The notes: generated by a model from the letters alone, not told the origin. A stretch of DNA of 30,407 nt from Mageeibacillus sp. UBA5436 (GCA_002427545.1 DIRM01000032.1:1-30407), one strand, 5' to 3'. Counted from the stretch's first letter, positions 1 to 8,340 are shown. Made by a program: numbers and translations.

Positions 1-38
1 AGAAAAAATCTGAAGCTGCTCGTAAGCGCAAACGCTGA
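1..38 (+). CDS. 3' end of an unidentified gene (partial)
   Basis: The reading frame starting at base 3 runs to a TGA at 36-38 and encodes only a short, strongly basic tail (KKSEAARKRKR). A good terminator follows 26 bp later, which supports this being a real gene end. The tail is too short to identify. secDF lies upstream of recJ in many Firmicutes, so the C-terminus of SecF is one possibility, but nothing here proves it. Confidence 0.5.
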   Translation, partial: KKSEAARKRKR

Positions 39-63
39 TGAATAGCAAATTAGAGTGATTGAG

Positions 64-96
64 AAGAGGTTTCGTAAAAATGCGAACCTCTTTTTT
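64..96 (+). terminator. Rho-independent terminator upstream of recJ
   Basis: AAGAGGTTTCG (64-74) pairs with CGAACCTCTT (83-92) with one bulged T, closing a short A-rich loop, and a T run follows. It separates the upstream gene from recJ. Confidence 0.8.
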
Positions 97-154
97 ATTT
101 TAATTTTCACAATTCTTCGTGGAAAGTTCAGATACATTTAAACTGCAAAAGATA

Positions 155-163
155 TGATAAAAT
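155..163 (+). promoter_or_regulatory. Extended -10 promoter element for recJ-rel
   Basis: TG-A-TAAAAT at 155-163 fits an extended -10 element. No good -35 hexamer lies 17 bp upstream. Transcription would start near 170, giving a very short leader before the proposed TTG start at 182. Confidence 0.4.
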
Positions 164-181
164 AGAATAACGATAAAAGAC

Positions 182-2350
182 TTGAAAGAAGTGTTAAATA
201 TTAGAGAAAATGTTTTAGAAAAAAGAAAATGGTATTCCAATCCGATGACACAAGTTTATAATCAGAAAATTTTGAATAATCAAAATTTGTCGGATTCGGA
301 AAAGATCAACCTTAGTATTAAAGCCTTACTTGAGGCAAAAGGTTTAAATGACGCCACAGAGCAAAATGATTTTTTTAATCCCGATTTTGCTCAAATGAAT
401 GATCCTTTTTTATTTAAGGACATGTATTTAGCATGTGAAATAATTTCGGAAACTATTAAAGCAAAAGAAAAAATTTTGATTTATGGCGATTATGATTGTG
501 ATGGTTTGACATCAACAGCTATTATGCTACGTGTTTTAAAAACACTTGGTGGTGATGTAGATTATTTTATTCCAAATCGTTTAGAAGATGGTTATGGTCT
601 TTCAAGTGGAACCGTTGATCAGGTATTGAAGCTACAACCCGATTTAATCATAACAGTTGATTGTGGGATTAATAGTGTTGCTGAAGTAGATACTTTAATG
701 CAAGCAAATGTCAAAGTAATTGTTAGCGATCATCATCAACCTGCGGAGCATTATGCTAAAAATGCTTTAGCAGTCATTAATCCTCAAGTAAAAGAAGATA
801 ATTACCCTTTTGCTGAATTAGCTGGAGCTGGAGTTGCTTTTAAATTATCACAAGCCTTAATCGAATATATGCAAATTGAAGATTTAGACTTAGCTTTTGC
901 GCTATGTTTGGCAGCTGTAGGAACGACAGCAGACTCGATGCCTTTAGAAAAAGAGAATCGCTCGATTGTTTCATTAGCAACAGCCATATTTAATGAAAAA
1001 GCTCCTCTGGGCTTACGTCTTTTGGCTGAAAAATTTAATGGAAACAAAATGATTGATTCTTCATTTTTTAGTTTTGTCATAGGACCTCGCTTGAATGCAG
1101 CTGGCCGTATGGGGAAATTAACACCAGCCGTCAATTTACTTTTAAATGATGATATTAATAGTGCAGAAAAAGCAATTGAAGAATTAGAAGAATTAAATAA
1201 TCAACGCAAGGAATTAGAACATAAAATTTATGAGGAAGCTATTTACAAAATAGGGCAAATGCCGACTTCGGAGAAGGAAAATATTATTTTAGTAGCTGAT
1301 GAGAATTGGCATTCAGGGATTACGGGCATTGTGAGTTCTCGCTTGATGGAAAAATTCTCTGTGCCTGTTATTACATTTGCTGGATGTGATGATGTTTTAA
1401 AGGGCTCAGGCAGGAGTTTTGGCAACTTCGATATTTTAGCTGCCATTAGATCCGCCAAAGAATATACCATAACTTTTGGAGGTCATTTGCAAGCGGCTGG
1501 AGTAACTATTTCTTATGAAAATTATGAAGCATTTAAACAAATTATTTTAGATTATGCAGCAGCCAATCCCATTAATAAATCTGAAATTAAAGACAAACAA
1601 TATTTATTAGAATTGCCGCATGATTTAATTAATGAAAATTTTGTGAATGAATTAAATAGATTTGAACCGTTTGGACAAAAAAATGAAAAACCGATATTTG
1701 TCTTAAAAAATGTTTATATAGAACAATGGAGAGAAGTTGGACAAGGTAAGCATATTAGCCTTAATTTACGTTTAAACGATTCAAGAATCGTATCCGCTAT
1801 TGCTTTTCATGCCCAAGAGTTCTCTCGCCTTTTTAAAAGAAATGATTATGTGGATCTTCTTGTTTATTTAAACTTGCAAGAATGGAATGGTAAAACTTCC
1901 ATACAATTACAAGTTTTAGATTGGGCAATTTCTTCATTAAAAAATTTATTATGGGATGATGCCGAAAGAGTAGAGAAAACATATCAAGTAGATCCATCAA
2001 ATATTGTTAATTTAGAAAAAATGTATGGATTTAATCATATGCAATTTTCTGTGAATAATGATCAGATTATTAATGTAACAAAATATATTTATCAATATTC
2101 AGCTGATTTAAATAAAGGTATCAATATTTCAATTTTAGCAAGAGCTATTGTGCGCGAGATGAAAATTTTCTTAAACCCATTTATTTTACAAAGAATATTG
2201 TATATGTTAAAAGAAGCATCAGTTTTAGATTGGCAAACAATAGATTCTAATAATATCAGTATCAATATTTTGCCTAAGGAGCAGACGGAAAAGAGTATTC
2301 AGAAAACCCAAACTTGGAAAAATTTAAATCAACAGGGGTATATACTATGA
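182..2350 (+). CDS. recJ: Single-stranded-DNA-specific 5'-3' exonuclease RecJ
   Basis: RecJ degrades single-stranded DNA 5' to 3' in recombination and mismatch/base-excision repair, using two metal ions. The 722-residue product carries the DHH-family motifs: YGDYDCDG at residues 101-108, TVDCGIN near 158-164, and DHH at 183-185. The DHHA1 nucleic-acid-binding glycine motif (GGHLQAAG) lies near residue 433, then an OB-like region and a C-terminal helical tail as in Firmicutes RecJ. The start is uncertain. TTG at 182 gives an N-terminus that aligns by a conserved Trp (KWYSN) with Bacillus RecJ, but its ribosome site is poor. GTG at 191 is an alternative, and the first in-frame ATG (245) would cut conserved sequence. 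Its stop overlaps the rel start by 4 nt (ATGA), so the two are translationally coupled. The apt gene often found between recJ and rel is absent. Confidence 0.95.
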   Translation: MKEVLNIRENVLEKRKWYSNPMTQVYNQKILNNQNLSDSEKINLSIKALLEAKGLNDATEQNDFFNPDFAQMNDPFLFKDMYLACEIISETIKAKEKILIYGDYDCDGLTSTAIMLRVLKTLGGDVDYFIPNRLEDGYGLSSGTVDQVLKLQPDLIITVDCGINSVAEVDTLMQANVKVIVSDHHQPAEHYAKNALAVINPQVKEDNYPFAELAGAGVAFKLSQALIEYMQIEDLDLAFALCLAAVGTTADSMPLEKENRSIVSLATAIFNEKAPLGLRLLAEKFNGNKMIDSSFFSFVIGPRLNAAGRMGKLTPAVNLLLNDDINSAEKAIEELEELNNQRKELEHKIYEEAIYKIGQMPTSEKENIILVADENWHSGITGIVSSRLMEKFSVPVITFAGCDDVLKGSGRSFGNFDILAAIRSAKEYTITFGGHLQAAGVTISYENYEAFKQIILDYAAANPINKSEIKDKQYLLELPHDLINENFVNELNRFEPFGQKNEKPIFVLKNVYIEQWREVGQGKHISLNLRLNDSRIVSAIAFHAQEFSRLFKRNDYVDLLVYLNLQEWNGKTSIQLQVLDWAISSLKNLLWDDAERVEKTYQVDPSNIVNLEKMYGFNHMQFSVNNDQIINVTKYIYQYSADLNKGINISILARAIVREMKIFLNPFILQRILYMLKEASVLDWQTIDSNNISINILPKEQTEKSIQKTQTWKNLNQQGYIL

Positions 2351-4791
2351 GCCAAAATAATTTAGATAAAAAAAATAATGCTAATAAAAAAGCAAGCTCA
2401 AACTATAAGCCAGTCCTGACAAAGCAAGAAAATAAACTAGAAAAAGCTTTAAACCAGAGTGCCGATTTAGCAATCAATGATCCAAATCACTATGCAGAAG
2501 ATGATCGAATAATGCATGGTTTAATTGATCAATTTGTCAAATATTCTGGTATGCCTTCAGGTGAAAAAATCTGGGAAGCTTATGAATTTGCTAAAAATGC
2601 ACATGAGGGTCAAAAAAGAGCTACTGGTGAAGATTACATTATTCATCCGATTGCTGTTATGGAAATACTGATTGATATTGAAGTAGATCAAGAGACTTTA
2701 ATTGCTTCTCTTTTACATGATGTAGCTGAAGATACAGAATATGGCCTTGATGATATTAAACAGAGATTTGGCGAAGACGTTGCTCAATTAGTTGATGGCG
2801 TTACAAAATTAAATAAAATTCATTTTTCCTCAAAAGAAGAAGTGCAAGCCGAAAATTTCCGCAAAATGTTCTTGTCGATGGCAGAAGATATTCGTGTGGT
2901 TTTAATTAAATTAGCTGATCGATTACACAATATGCGTACTATCGGGTTTAAATCACCAGAAAAACAAAAAGAAAAAGCCCAAGAAACGCTAGATATCTAC
3001 GCTCCTTTAGCGCATCGATTAGGTATTTATAAAATTAAATGGGAATTAGAGGATATTTGCTTACGTTATTTAGATCCAGATTCTTATTATGAATTGGTAG
3101 GTTCTATTTCTCAAAAGCGCACAGAGCGTGAAAATTATTTAGAAAAAATTGTAGCTGAAATGAATACAAAAATTTCAGAAATGGGTATTGAAGCAGAAAT
3201 TGAAGGCAGGCCAAAACATTTTTATAGTATTTATAAAAAAATGAAATCACAACATAAAAAAATTGATGAGATCTATGATCTTTTCGCAACACGTGTTATT
3301 GTGCCAACGGTCGGTGATTGCTATGCTGTTTTAGGCTTAGTACATGAATTATACAAACCTTTACCTGGACGCTTTAAAGATTATATTGCCATGCCTAAAG
3401 TCAATATGTATCAGTCTTTACATTCTACAGTAGTTGGTCCTGATGGTGTTCCATTTGAAGTGCAAATTCGAACTTTTAAAATGCATCGAACAGCGGAATA
3501 TGGTATCGCCGCACATTGGCTTTACAAAGAAGGTAAAACTGCAAAAAAACAGGATGATGAATTAGAAGCAAAATTAACTTGGCTCAGACAATTGCTGGAA
3601 TGGCAAAAAGATATGAGTGATGCTTCCGAATTTATGGACTTGTTAAAAACAGGCTTAGTCTTAGATGAAGTTTTCGTTTTTACACCTAAAGGTGAAGTCC
3701 GTTCTTTACCGGCAGGTTCGGTACCTATCGATTTTGCCTATCAAATTCATAGTGAAATAGGCAATTCTATGTACGGTGCTAAAGTCAATGGTCGTATGGT
3801 ACCGCTTAATTATAAATTACATAGCGGAGATATTGTCGAGGTATTAACCTCAGATAAGGTGCAAGGGCCGAGCAGAGACTGGCTTAATATTGTTCAAACA
3901 AATTCAGCCAAATCTAAAATACGCAATTGGTTTAAGAAATCTATGCGCGATGAAAACATGACGCGTGGTAAAGAAATGCTGGAACGTGAAGTCGAAAAAC
4001 TTGGTTTTAAACCTTCACAATTAATTCAAAAGAATTTTTATAATCCTATTTTGGAATCTCATTCTTTACAAAAATTAGATGATCTTTATGCCACCATAGG
4101 TTATGGTGGAATTTCGATTGGAAAAGTAACACCAAAATTAAAAAATAATTATATTAAATCTTTAGATCCAGAAGCCAGAAGAAAATTAGGATATCGCATC
4201 AATAGCAAAGGCGAAGTCGTCTATAGTCCAGAAACACTTTTAACCAAAGAAGATTTGCTAGAAGAAGCTAAAAATCTTACTAAGAAAACTGAAATAGATG
4301 AAAAACGCTCAAAACATGATCCAGGTGTTAAGGTCACTGGTTTAGACAATGTTCTAATCAAACTAGCAAGGTGTTGCAGCCCTGTACCAGGTGATTCAAT
4401 TATTGGCTATATCACAAAAGGGGCTGGTGTCACGGTGCATCGTACCAATTGTCCTAATGTACAAAGCATGCTTGAAAAAAGTGACCGCTCTCAAAAGGAT
4501 GCCGAAAAAGTAGCACGTTTAATCGATGTGACTTGGACAAACACAAACAATACAGGCTTCTACGTAGACTTACGTATTATTGCTCGAGATCGACCCAGTC
4601 TTTTAGCAGATATTTCTCAAGCCATTGCAGAAGAACATTTTACAATAGTCTCAGGCAATCTCCAATCGGCAAAAGATATGTCAGCCAATTTGTTATTAAC
4701 GATTAAAATAACTGATAATATCTCACTTGAAAAATTAATTGGTCGAATCAAAGCAATTTCTGGAGTCATTTCTGTCGCTAGAGGCCATTGA
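2347..4791 (+). CDS. relA: Bifunctional (p)ppGpp synthetase/hydrolase Rel
   Basis: Rel makes and hydrolyses (p)ppGpp, the stringent-response alarmone, on ribosomes in the cytoplasm. Order of domains: N-terminal HD hydrolase (HD pair at residues 124-125, in LLHDVAEDT), synthetase with RFKD at 342-345 and a MYQSLHST motif, TGS near 440-500, a conserved Cys-Cys region (CCSPVPGD, about 676), and a C-terminal ACT domain. The intact HD residues plus the RxKD signature (rather than the ExDD of synthetase-only RelA) indicate a bifunctional Rel. The start is set at ATG 2347, preceded by AGGGG at about 9 nt; the upstream in-frame ATG at 2314 lies inside recJ. At 814 residues it is longer than the usual 730-750, because of a polar Lys/Asn-rich N-terminal extension of about 55 residues. 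Confidence 0.96.
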   Translation: MSQNNLDKKNNANKKASSNYKPVLTKQENKLEKALNQSADLAINDPNHYAEDDRIMHGLIDQFVKYSGMPSGEKIWEAYEFAKNAHEGQKRATGEDYIIHPIAVMEILIDIEVDQETLIASLLHDVAEDTEYGLDDIKQRFGEDVAQLVDGVTKLNKIHFSSKEEVQAENFRKMFLSMAEDIRVVLIKLADRLHNMRTIGFKSPEKQKEKAQETLDIYAPLAHRLGIYKIKWELEDICLRYLDPDSYYELVGSISQKRTERENYLEKIVAEMNTKISEMGIEAEIEGRPKHFYSIYKKMKSQHKKIDEIYDLFATRVIVPTVGDCYAVLGLVHELYKPLPGRFKDYIAMPKVNMYQSLHSTVVGPDGVPFEVQIRTFKMHRTAEYGIAAHWLYKEGKTAKKQDDELEAKLTWLRQLLEWQKDMSDASEFMDLLKTGLVLDEVFVFTPKGEVRSLPAGSVPIDFAYQIHSEIGNSMYGAKVNGRMVPLNYKLHSGDIVEVLTSDKVQGPSRDWLNIVQTNSAKSKIRNWFKKSMRDENMTRGKEMLEREVEKLGFKPSQLIQKNFYNPILESHSLQKLDDLYATIGYGGISIGKVTPKLKNNYIKSLDPEARRKLGYRINSKGEVVYSPETLLTKEDLLEEAKNLTKKTEIDEKRSKHDPGVKVTGLDNVLIKLARCCSPVPGDSIIGYITKGAGVTVHRTNCPNVQSMLEKSDRSQKDAEKVARLIDVTWTNTNNTGFYVDLRIIARDRPSLLADISQAIAEEHFTIVSGNLQSAKDMSANLLLTIKITDNISLEKLIGRIKAISGVISVARGH

Positions 4792-4820
4792 GAAAAAACT
4801 TGAAAATGATTATAAAAAAT

Positions 4821-4857
4821 AAAACCTTAAATATCTTTTAGAGACATTTAAGGTTTT
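4821..4857. terminator. Bidirectional terminator between rel and the RNase J gene
   Basis: A perfect 12-bp stem, AAAACCTTAAAT (4821-4832) with ATTTAAGGTTTT (4846-4857), encloses a 13-nt loop. T runs leave the stem on both strands, so it serves rel on the plus strand and the RNase J gene on the minus strand. Confidence 0.88.
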
Positions 4858-4912
4858 TGTACGTACGCCCAACATGGGTAATAACTTATAAAATGCAAAG
4901 GAAATTTTCGTA

Positions 4913-6676
4913 TTATTGATTGACTTCAATCGTTGAAATGATAAGCATAGGTCTACGTTTGGTTTGTTGATAAAGAACTTGTCTCATTTGTTGATACAGT
5001 TGACCAGAATCGATACGTTGTTTTAAAGTCTTTGCTTTGGAACTTTTTTTATTTCTTTTTCTTTGAGCTTTACTAACAAAATCATAAATTTCATTTTGAC
5101 AAGTCATAATGACATTCTGTATTTCACTCTCATAGATAAAACCTTTAGCTTCTATAATGGGTTCTGCGGCTAAATCATTGATGGCAGCATCAATCACAAT
5201 AAAAATAGCCACAACACCATCATCAGCTAATAATAAACGATCACGCAAGACTAAATCATCAATATCGCCAATACCAGAACCATCAATTAAAACACCAGCA
5301 GCTTCCGTATAACCAACAACCTCAGCAAATTGATTATTAAATTCTAGAATGTCACCATTATTAAGAATGAAAATATTCTCTTTTGGAATGCCTATTTTTT
5401 CAGCCAATTGGGCATGCCGTGATAAATGTCTATATTCACCATGAGCAGGAATAAAATATTTAGGTTTAATTAAATTGATTAATAAAGCCATCTCGCCGCT
5501 ATAAGAATGGCCAGAAACATGAATGGCAGCTAAATCATGATAAATTACCTTGGCGCCTCTTTTATTTAATTCATCAATCACACGATAAATTGCTTTTTCA
5601 TTACCAGGAATCATACTAGAAGACATCAATACCGTATCATTCTCATTGATGGCAACTTGACGATGTTGCGAAAAAGCCATTCGAGTTAAGGCAGACATCG
5701 GTTCACCCTGTGTGCCAGTCGTGATAATCACTAATTCTTTAGGTGGATATTTATTAATATCATTAATATCATTAATATCAATAATCGTATTTTTATTATA
5801 ATCAATATAATTTAAAGAATCTGCCGCTTTAAAAGCATTAATCATGCTTCGACCTACTAAGGCAACCTTTCGATTAAATTGTTCAGCTACAGCAATAATT
5901 TGCTGCATTCGAAAAATATTTGACGAAAAGGTACTTACAAAAATCCTACCATCAATTTTAGAAAATAATTCAGAAAAAGTTTCACCAACAATTTGTTCTG
6001 AAGGACTAAAACCTTCCATTTCAATATTGGAGCTTTCTGCAAACATGGCTAAAACGCCATCATGGCCAATTTGAGCAATACGAAATAAATCAATAGGGTC
6101 GCCATGAACAGGCGTGTAATCAATTTTATAATCACCTGTATGGAAAATATTACCAATTGGTGTTTCAATTAAAAGCGCACAAGCATCAGCAATACTATGA
6201 TTGACATGCACAAATTCAACATTAAAAGCACCAGCTCGAATTCGATCACCATCTTTTACGACATTTAATTTTGGATTTTCAATTGCGCTTCCTTGATCAC
6301 GTGCATCTCTACCTGAGTCATTTACTTTGTTTTCAACTAATTTCATAGTCATAGCTGTGCCATATACAGGAATAGGAAATTTTCTTAAAAACCAAGTAAT
6401 TGCACCGATATGATCTTCATGACCATGTGTTAAAAAAATAGCACGAACTCTATTCTTTTGTCTTTCTAACCAACTAAAATCGGGAATTATTAAATCAACG
6501 CCAGGCATATCTTCATCTGGAAAACCAATACCGACATCTACAACAATAATATCATTGCCCCATTGAAAAGCAGTCATATTTTTACCAAATTCTCTTAAAC
6601 CGCCCAAAGGAACAATTTTTATTCTGGATTCATTTCCAAATAATTGAGGAAAATTTTCTGTTCTGTTTTTTTTCAT
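4913..6676 (-). CDS. rnj: Ribonuclease J
   Basis: RNase J is a zinc-dependent endonuclease and 5'-3' exonuclease that matures and degrades RNA in Firmicutes. The 587-residue protein has the metallo-beta-lactamase signature HGHEDH at residues 84-89, the later metal ligand motif HTGDYK near 179, the beta-CASP motif HVSGH at 386-390, and the closing PAHGEY motif at 410-415. The C-terminal basic region resembles the RNase J C-terminal domain. Start is the ATG complement at 6676-6674, with a weak GAGA site upstream. It is monocistronic, divergent from tRNA-Gln, and convergent with rel. Residues 300-308 are a DIN-DIN-DIN repeat encoded by three exact 9-bp copies. I cannot decide between RNase J1 and J2; only one copy is seen here. 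Confidence 0.95.
   Translation of the reverse strand: MKKNRTENFPQLFGNESRIKIVPLGGLREFGKNMTAFQWGNDIIVVDVGIGFPDEDMPGVDLIIPDFSWLERQKNRVRAIFLTHGHEDHIGAITWFLRKFPIPVYGTAMTMKLVENKVNDSGRDARDQGSAIENPKLNVVKDGDRIRAGAFNVEFVHVNHSIADACALLIETPIGNIFHTGDYKIDYTPVHGDPIDLFRIAQIGHDGVLAMFAESSNIEMEGFSPSEQIVGETFSELFSKIDGRIFVSTFSSNIFRMQQIIAVAEQFNRKVALVGRSMINAFKAADSLNYIDYNKNTIIDINDINDINKYPPKELVIITTGTQGEPMSALTRMAFSQHRQVAINENDTVLMSSSMIPGNEKAIYRVIDELNKRGAKVIYHDLAAIHVSGHSYSGEMALLINLIKPKYFIPAHGEYRHLSRHAQLAEKIGIPKENIFILNNGDILEFNNQFAEVVGYTEAAGVLIDGSGIGDIDDLVLRDRLLLADDGVVAIFIVIDAAINDLAAEPIIEAKGFIYESEIQNVIMTCQNEIYDFVSKAQRKRNKKSSKAKTLKQRIDSGQLYQQMRQVLYQQTKRRPMLIISTIEVNQ
5753..5779. repeat. Three tandem copies of a 9-bp unit inside the RNase J gene
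   Basis: ATTAATATC is repeated three times exactly, at 5753-5761, 5762-5770 and 5771-5779. The unit is a multiple of three, so it encodes DIN repeats without breaking the frame. It lies in the beta-CASP half of RNase J. Confidence 0.9.
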
Positions 6677-6756
6677 TAATATCTCATTTCTTTTTTAGAT
6701 TATGAATATAAATAGATTAATTTATTTAAATATTTTAATATGAAGTTTATAATCTT

Positions 6757-6785
6757 ATTTTAACAGATTTTGGCTAAGATGACAG
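6757..6785 (-). promoter_or_regulatory. Promoter of the RNase J gene
   Basis: Read on the minus strand: -35 CTGTCA (6785-6780), a 17-bp spacer, and -10 TAAAAT (6762-6757) preceded by an extended TG-T. The transcript would start near 6750, giving a leader of about 74 nt. Confidence 0.55.
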
Positions 6786-6795
6786 ATAACAATAC

Positions 6796-6824
6796 TTGCA
6801 ACTTTAAATGTAGACTGTTATTAT
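6796..6824 (+). promoter_or_regulatory. Promoter of tRNA-Gln
   Basis: TTGCAA (6796-6801), a 17-bp spacer, then TATTAT (6819-6824) with an extended TG-T before the -10. It lies 36 bp upstream of the tRNA gene. Confidence 0.7.
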
Positions 6825-6859
6825 TTTTAAGCTACTAAGATCAAAGTCTAAATAGATAT

Positions 6860-6933
6860 TGCCGATTGGTGTAAAGGTAGCACACCTGACTCTGACTCAG
6901 TTTGTGAGGGTTCGAATCCTTCATCGGCAGCCA
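6860..6933 (+). tRNA. tRNA-Gln (anticodon CUG)
   Basis: A full cloverleaf can be drawn. The acceptor stem TGCCGAT (6860-6866) pairs perfectly with ATCGGCA (6923-6929), giving the U1-A72 pair typical of bacterial tRNA-Gln. It is followed by discriminator G and an encoded CCA. The D stem is GTGT/GCAC, the T arm is GAGGG-TTCGAAT-CCTTC, and the anticodon loop CTCTGAC contains CTG, which reads CAG codons. The anticodon stem has a C-U mismatch at its first pair (27-43); otherwise it is a normal class I tRNA. It has its own promoter and terminator. Confidence 0.95.
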
Positions 6934-6938
6934 AAAAG

Positions 6939-6976
6939 ACCCTTGATACTTAATTATTTCAAGGGTTTTACTTTTC
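6939..6976 (+). terminator. Terminator after tRNA-Gln
   Basis: ACCCTTGA (6939-6946) pairs with TCAAGGGT (6959-6966) around a 12-nt loop, followed by the T-rich run TTTACTTTTC. It begins 5 nt after the CCA end. Confidence 0.8.
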
Positions 6977-7047
6977 TTAGATGGCACTTAAATGCCACTT
7001 TTAGCTAAAGTTGTGTTAAATAGATATGGTTTAAGCATGATTTTGGC

Positions 7048-7076
7048 TTGCATGGAATTGATAAGCATGCTAAAAT
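7048..7076 (+). promoter_or_regulatory. Promoter of rpsT
   Basis: TTGCAT (7048-7053), a 17-bp spacer, and TAAAAT (7071-7076) with an extended TG-C just before it. Transcription would start near 7083, only about 27 nt ahead of the rpsT start. Confidence 0.7.
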
Positions 7077-7109
7077 ACAGAACTGAAATAAGCCGCAGGA
7101 GGTGAGAGA

Positions 7110-7370
7110 ATGCCAAATATTAAGTCAGCAGAAAAACGTGTAAGGCAGAGTGTAAGTAAAACTGCTATTAATAAACATAGTAAAAGTGAATTGAAAACAG
7201 TTTTAAAGAATGCTCATCAAGCATTAGATACTTCCGCAGATGATGCGGCACAAAAAGCTTTAAAAGCCCAAAAAAAGATTGATAAAGCTGCCAGCAAAGG
7301 TCTAATCCATAAAAACAAAGCAGCACGCAAAAATTCGCAAATTGCAAAAAAACTCAATCAATTGGGTTAA
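7110..7370 (+). CDS. rpsT: 30S ribosomal protein S20
   Basis: S20 is a basic, helical primary-binding protein of the small subunit that contacts 16S rRNA. The 86-residue product has the family N-terminus MPNIKSAEKRVRQS and the conserved KKIDKAASKGLIHKNKAARK core, at the usual length. The start ATG has a near-perfect AGGAGGTGA site 6 nt upstream. It is transcribed from its own promoter. No terminator is visible before the FMN riboswitch 24 bp downstream, so some transcripts may read through to the riboswitch terminator. Confidence 0.97.
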   Translation: MPNIKSAEKRVRQSVSKTAINKHSKSELKTVLKNAHQALDTSADDAAQKALKAQKKIDKAASKGLIHKNKAARKNSQIAKKLNQLG

Positions 7371-7394
7371 AAAATAATAAAATTAAATAGAAAT

Positions 7395-7520
7395 GTTTCC
7401 GGGGCAGGGCGAAAATCCCTACCGGCGGTAATTGACAAAAGTCATAAGCCCGCGACTCTCTAATAGAGATTGATAAGGTGTAAATCCTTAGCCGACAGTA
7501 TAGTCTGGATGGAAGGAAAC
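7395..7520 (+). ncRNA. FMN riboswitch (RFN element) controlling ribU
   Basis: The closing stem GTTTCC (7395-7400) pairs with GGAAAC (7515-7520). Between them are the hallmark FMN-aptamer blocks: GGGGCAGGG, CCTACCGGCGGT, AGCCCGCGA, GTGTAAATCC and CCGACAGTATAGTCTGGATGG. An intrinsic terminator follows at 7549-7573, so the likely mode is FMN-induced transcription termination ahead of the riboflavin transporter gene. CGGGG at 7400-7404 is complementary to the terminator's CCCCG (7549-7553) and could help form an antiterminator; that is inference. A possible -10 (TAAAAT, 7378-7383) precedes the aptamer, but its -35 is poor. Confidence 0.95.
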
Positions 7521-7548
7521 TTAGCTAATCTATAAATTTAGCTATTGG

Positions 7549-7573
7549 CCCCGTCATTTGTCGGGGTTTTTTT
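7549..7573 (+). terminator. Expression-platform terminator of the FMN riboswitch
   Basis: CCCCG (7549-7553) pairs with CGGGG (7562-7566), followed by seven Ts (7567-7573). It lies 29 bp after the aptamer and 37 bp before ribU, as expected for a transcription-attenuating riboswitch. Confidence 0.88.
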
Positions 7574-7609
7574 CTGGCAAATGAAATTTCTTAAAAAGGA
7601 GGAGTTCAA

Positions 7610-8239
7610 ATGTCAGAACAAGAATTAAAAAAAGTCAAAGAAACAAGAGCCAAAGCTAATGCTAAAACAACATGGATTACTAAAACAGGTATTTTGTCCG
7701 CATTTGCCATTATACTTATGTATTTAGAATTTAATCTTCCATTAATGCCAGTATTCTTAAAATTTGATTTTGCAGAAATTCCAGCTTTACTGGGTGCTTT
7801 TGCAATGGGTCCCTGGACAGGTGTATTAATTGAATTTATCAAGAATCTTTCTCATTTGCCTTTCAGTCATACTGGTTTTACAGGTGAATTAAGTAATTTC
7901 ATTATCTGTGGAAGTTTTGTTTTTGCAGCTGGTTTAGTCTATCAAAAGAAAAAAACAAAAAAACGTGCGGCTTTAAGCCTTGTGATTGGCACCATAGTGA
8001 TGACTATTTTTGGTGTTGTCATGAATTATTTTGTTAATATTCCTTTCTATACCAATGTCATGGGTTTAGACATGAATGCGATCATTAGTATGACATCAGC
8101 AGTTGGTAATTCTTTGGTGACAGATATGAGAACCTTATTATTGTTTGTATTTGTACCATTTAATATTTTTAAAGGTATCGTAATATCCTTAATTGTGATG
8201 GTGGTTTATAAAAAACTGAGTCCGATTTTACATAAATAA
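7610..8239 (+). CDS. ribU: Riboflavin ECF transporter S component RibU
   Basis: RibU binds riboflavin in the membrane and works with the shared ECF module (EcfA, EcfA', EcfT) to import it. The 209-residue protein has a basic cytoplasmic N-terminus and then about six hydrophobic segments. It shows RibU-type blocks: KFDFAEIPALLGAFAMGPW near residues 45-65, VLIEFIKNLSHL, and a TGELSNFIICG stretch. The start ATG has an AGGAGGAG site 6-7 nt upstream. The preceding FMN riboswitch fits this substrate very well, since flavin-responsive control of ribU is common in Firmicutes. The ECF energising genes are not in the window. Confidence 0.93.
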   Translation: MSEQELKKVKETRAKANAKTTWITKTGILSAFAIILMYLEFNLPLMPVFLKFDFAEIPALLGAFAMGPWTGVLIEFIKNLSHLPFSHTGFTGELSNFIICGSFVFAAGLVYQKKKTKKRAALSLVIGTIVMTIFGVVMNYFVNIPFYTNVMGLDMNAIISMTSAVGNSLVTDMRTLLLFVFVPFNIFKGIVISLIVMVVYKKLSPILHK

Positions 8240-8311
8240 CCCTTGCTTATCGATTTAATCGAAAAAAATTTGTGCAATTACAATTGAAATAAAAATTAAA
8301 ATTAATTAAAT

Positions 8312-8340
8312 TTAAAAGCAAACGCATTTATATGTATAAT
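8312..8340 (+). promoter_or_regulatory. Promoter of gpmA
   Basis: TTAAAA (8312-8317), a 17-bp spacer and a perfect -10 TATAAT (8335-8340). The leader to the gpmA start would be about 28 nt and contains the GGGAGG ribosome site. Confidence 0.5.

Noticed and set aside
802..1134. Open frame on the minus strand inside recJ
   Set aside because: It is antisense to clearly conserved RecJ coding sequence and shows no recognisable family or ribosome site.
2314..2346. Upstream ATG that would extend Rel by 11 residues
   Set aside because: It lies inside recJ and has no ribosome site, whereas ATG 2347 has AGGGG at a good distance and the usual ATGA coupling.
6982..7002. Small hairpin TGGCA/TGCCA followed by T-rich sequence after tRNA-Gln
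   Set aside because: The stem is only 5 bp and a better terminator already ends the tRNA transcript at 6939-6976.
8248..8270. Short hairpin (TCGAT/ATCGA) after ribU as a possible terminator
   Set aside because: It is followed by A residues rather than Ts on the coding strand, so it would not terminate ribU.
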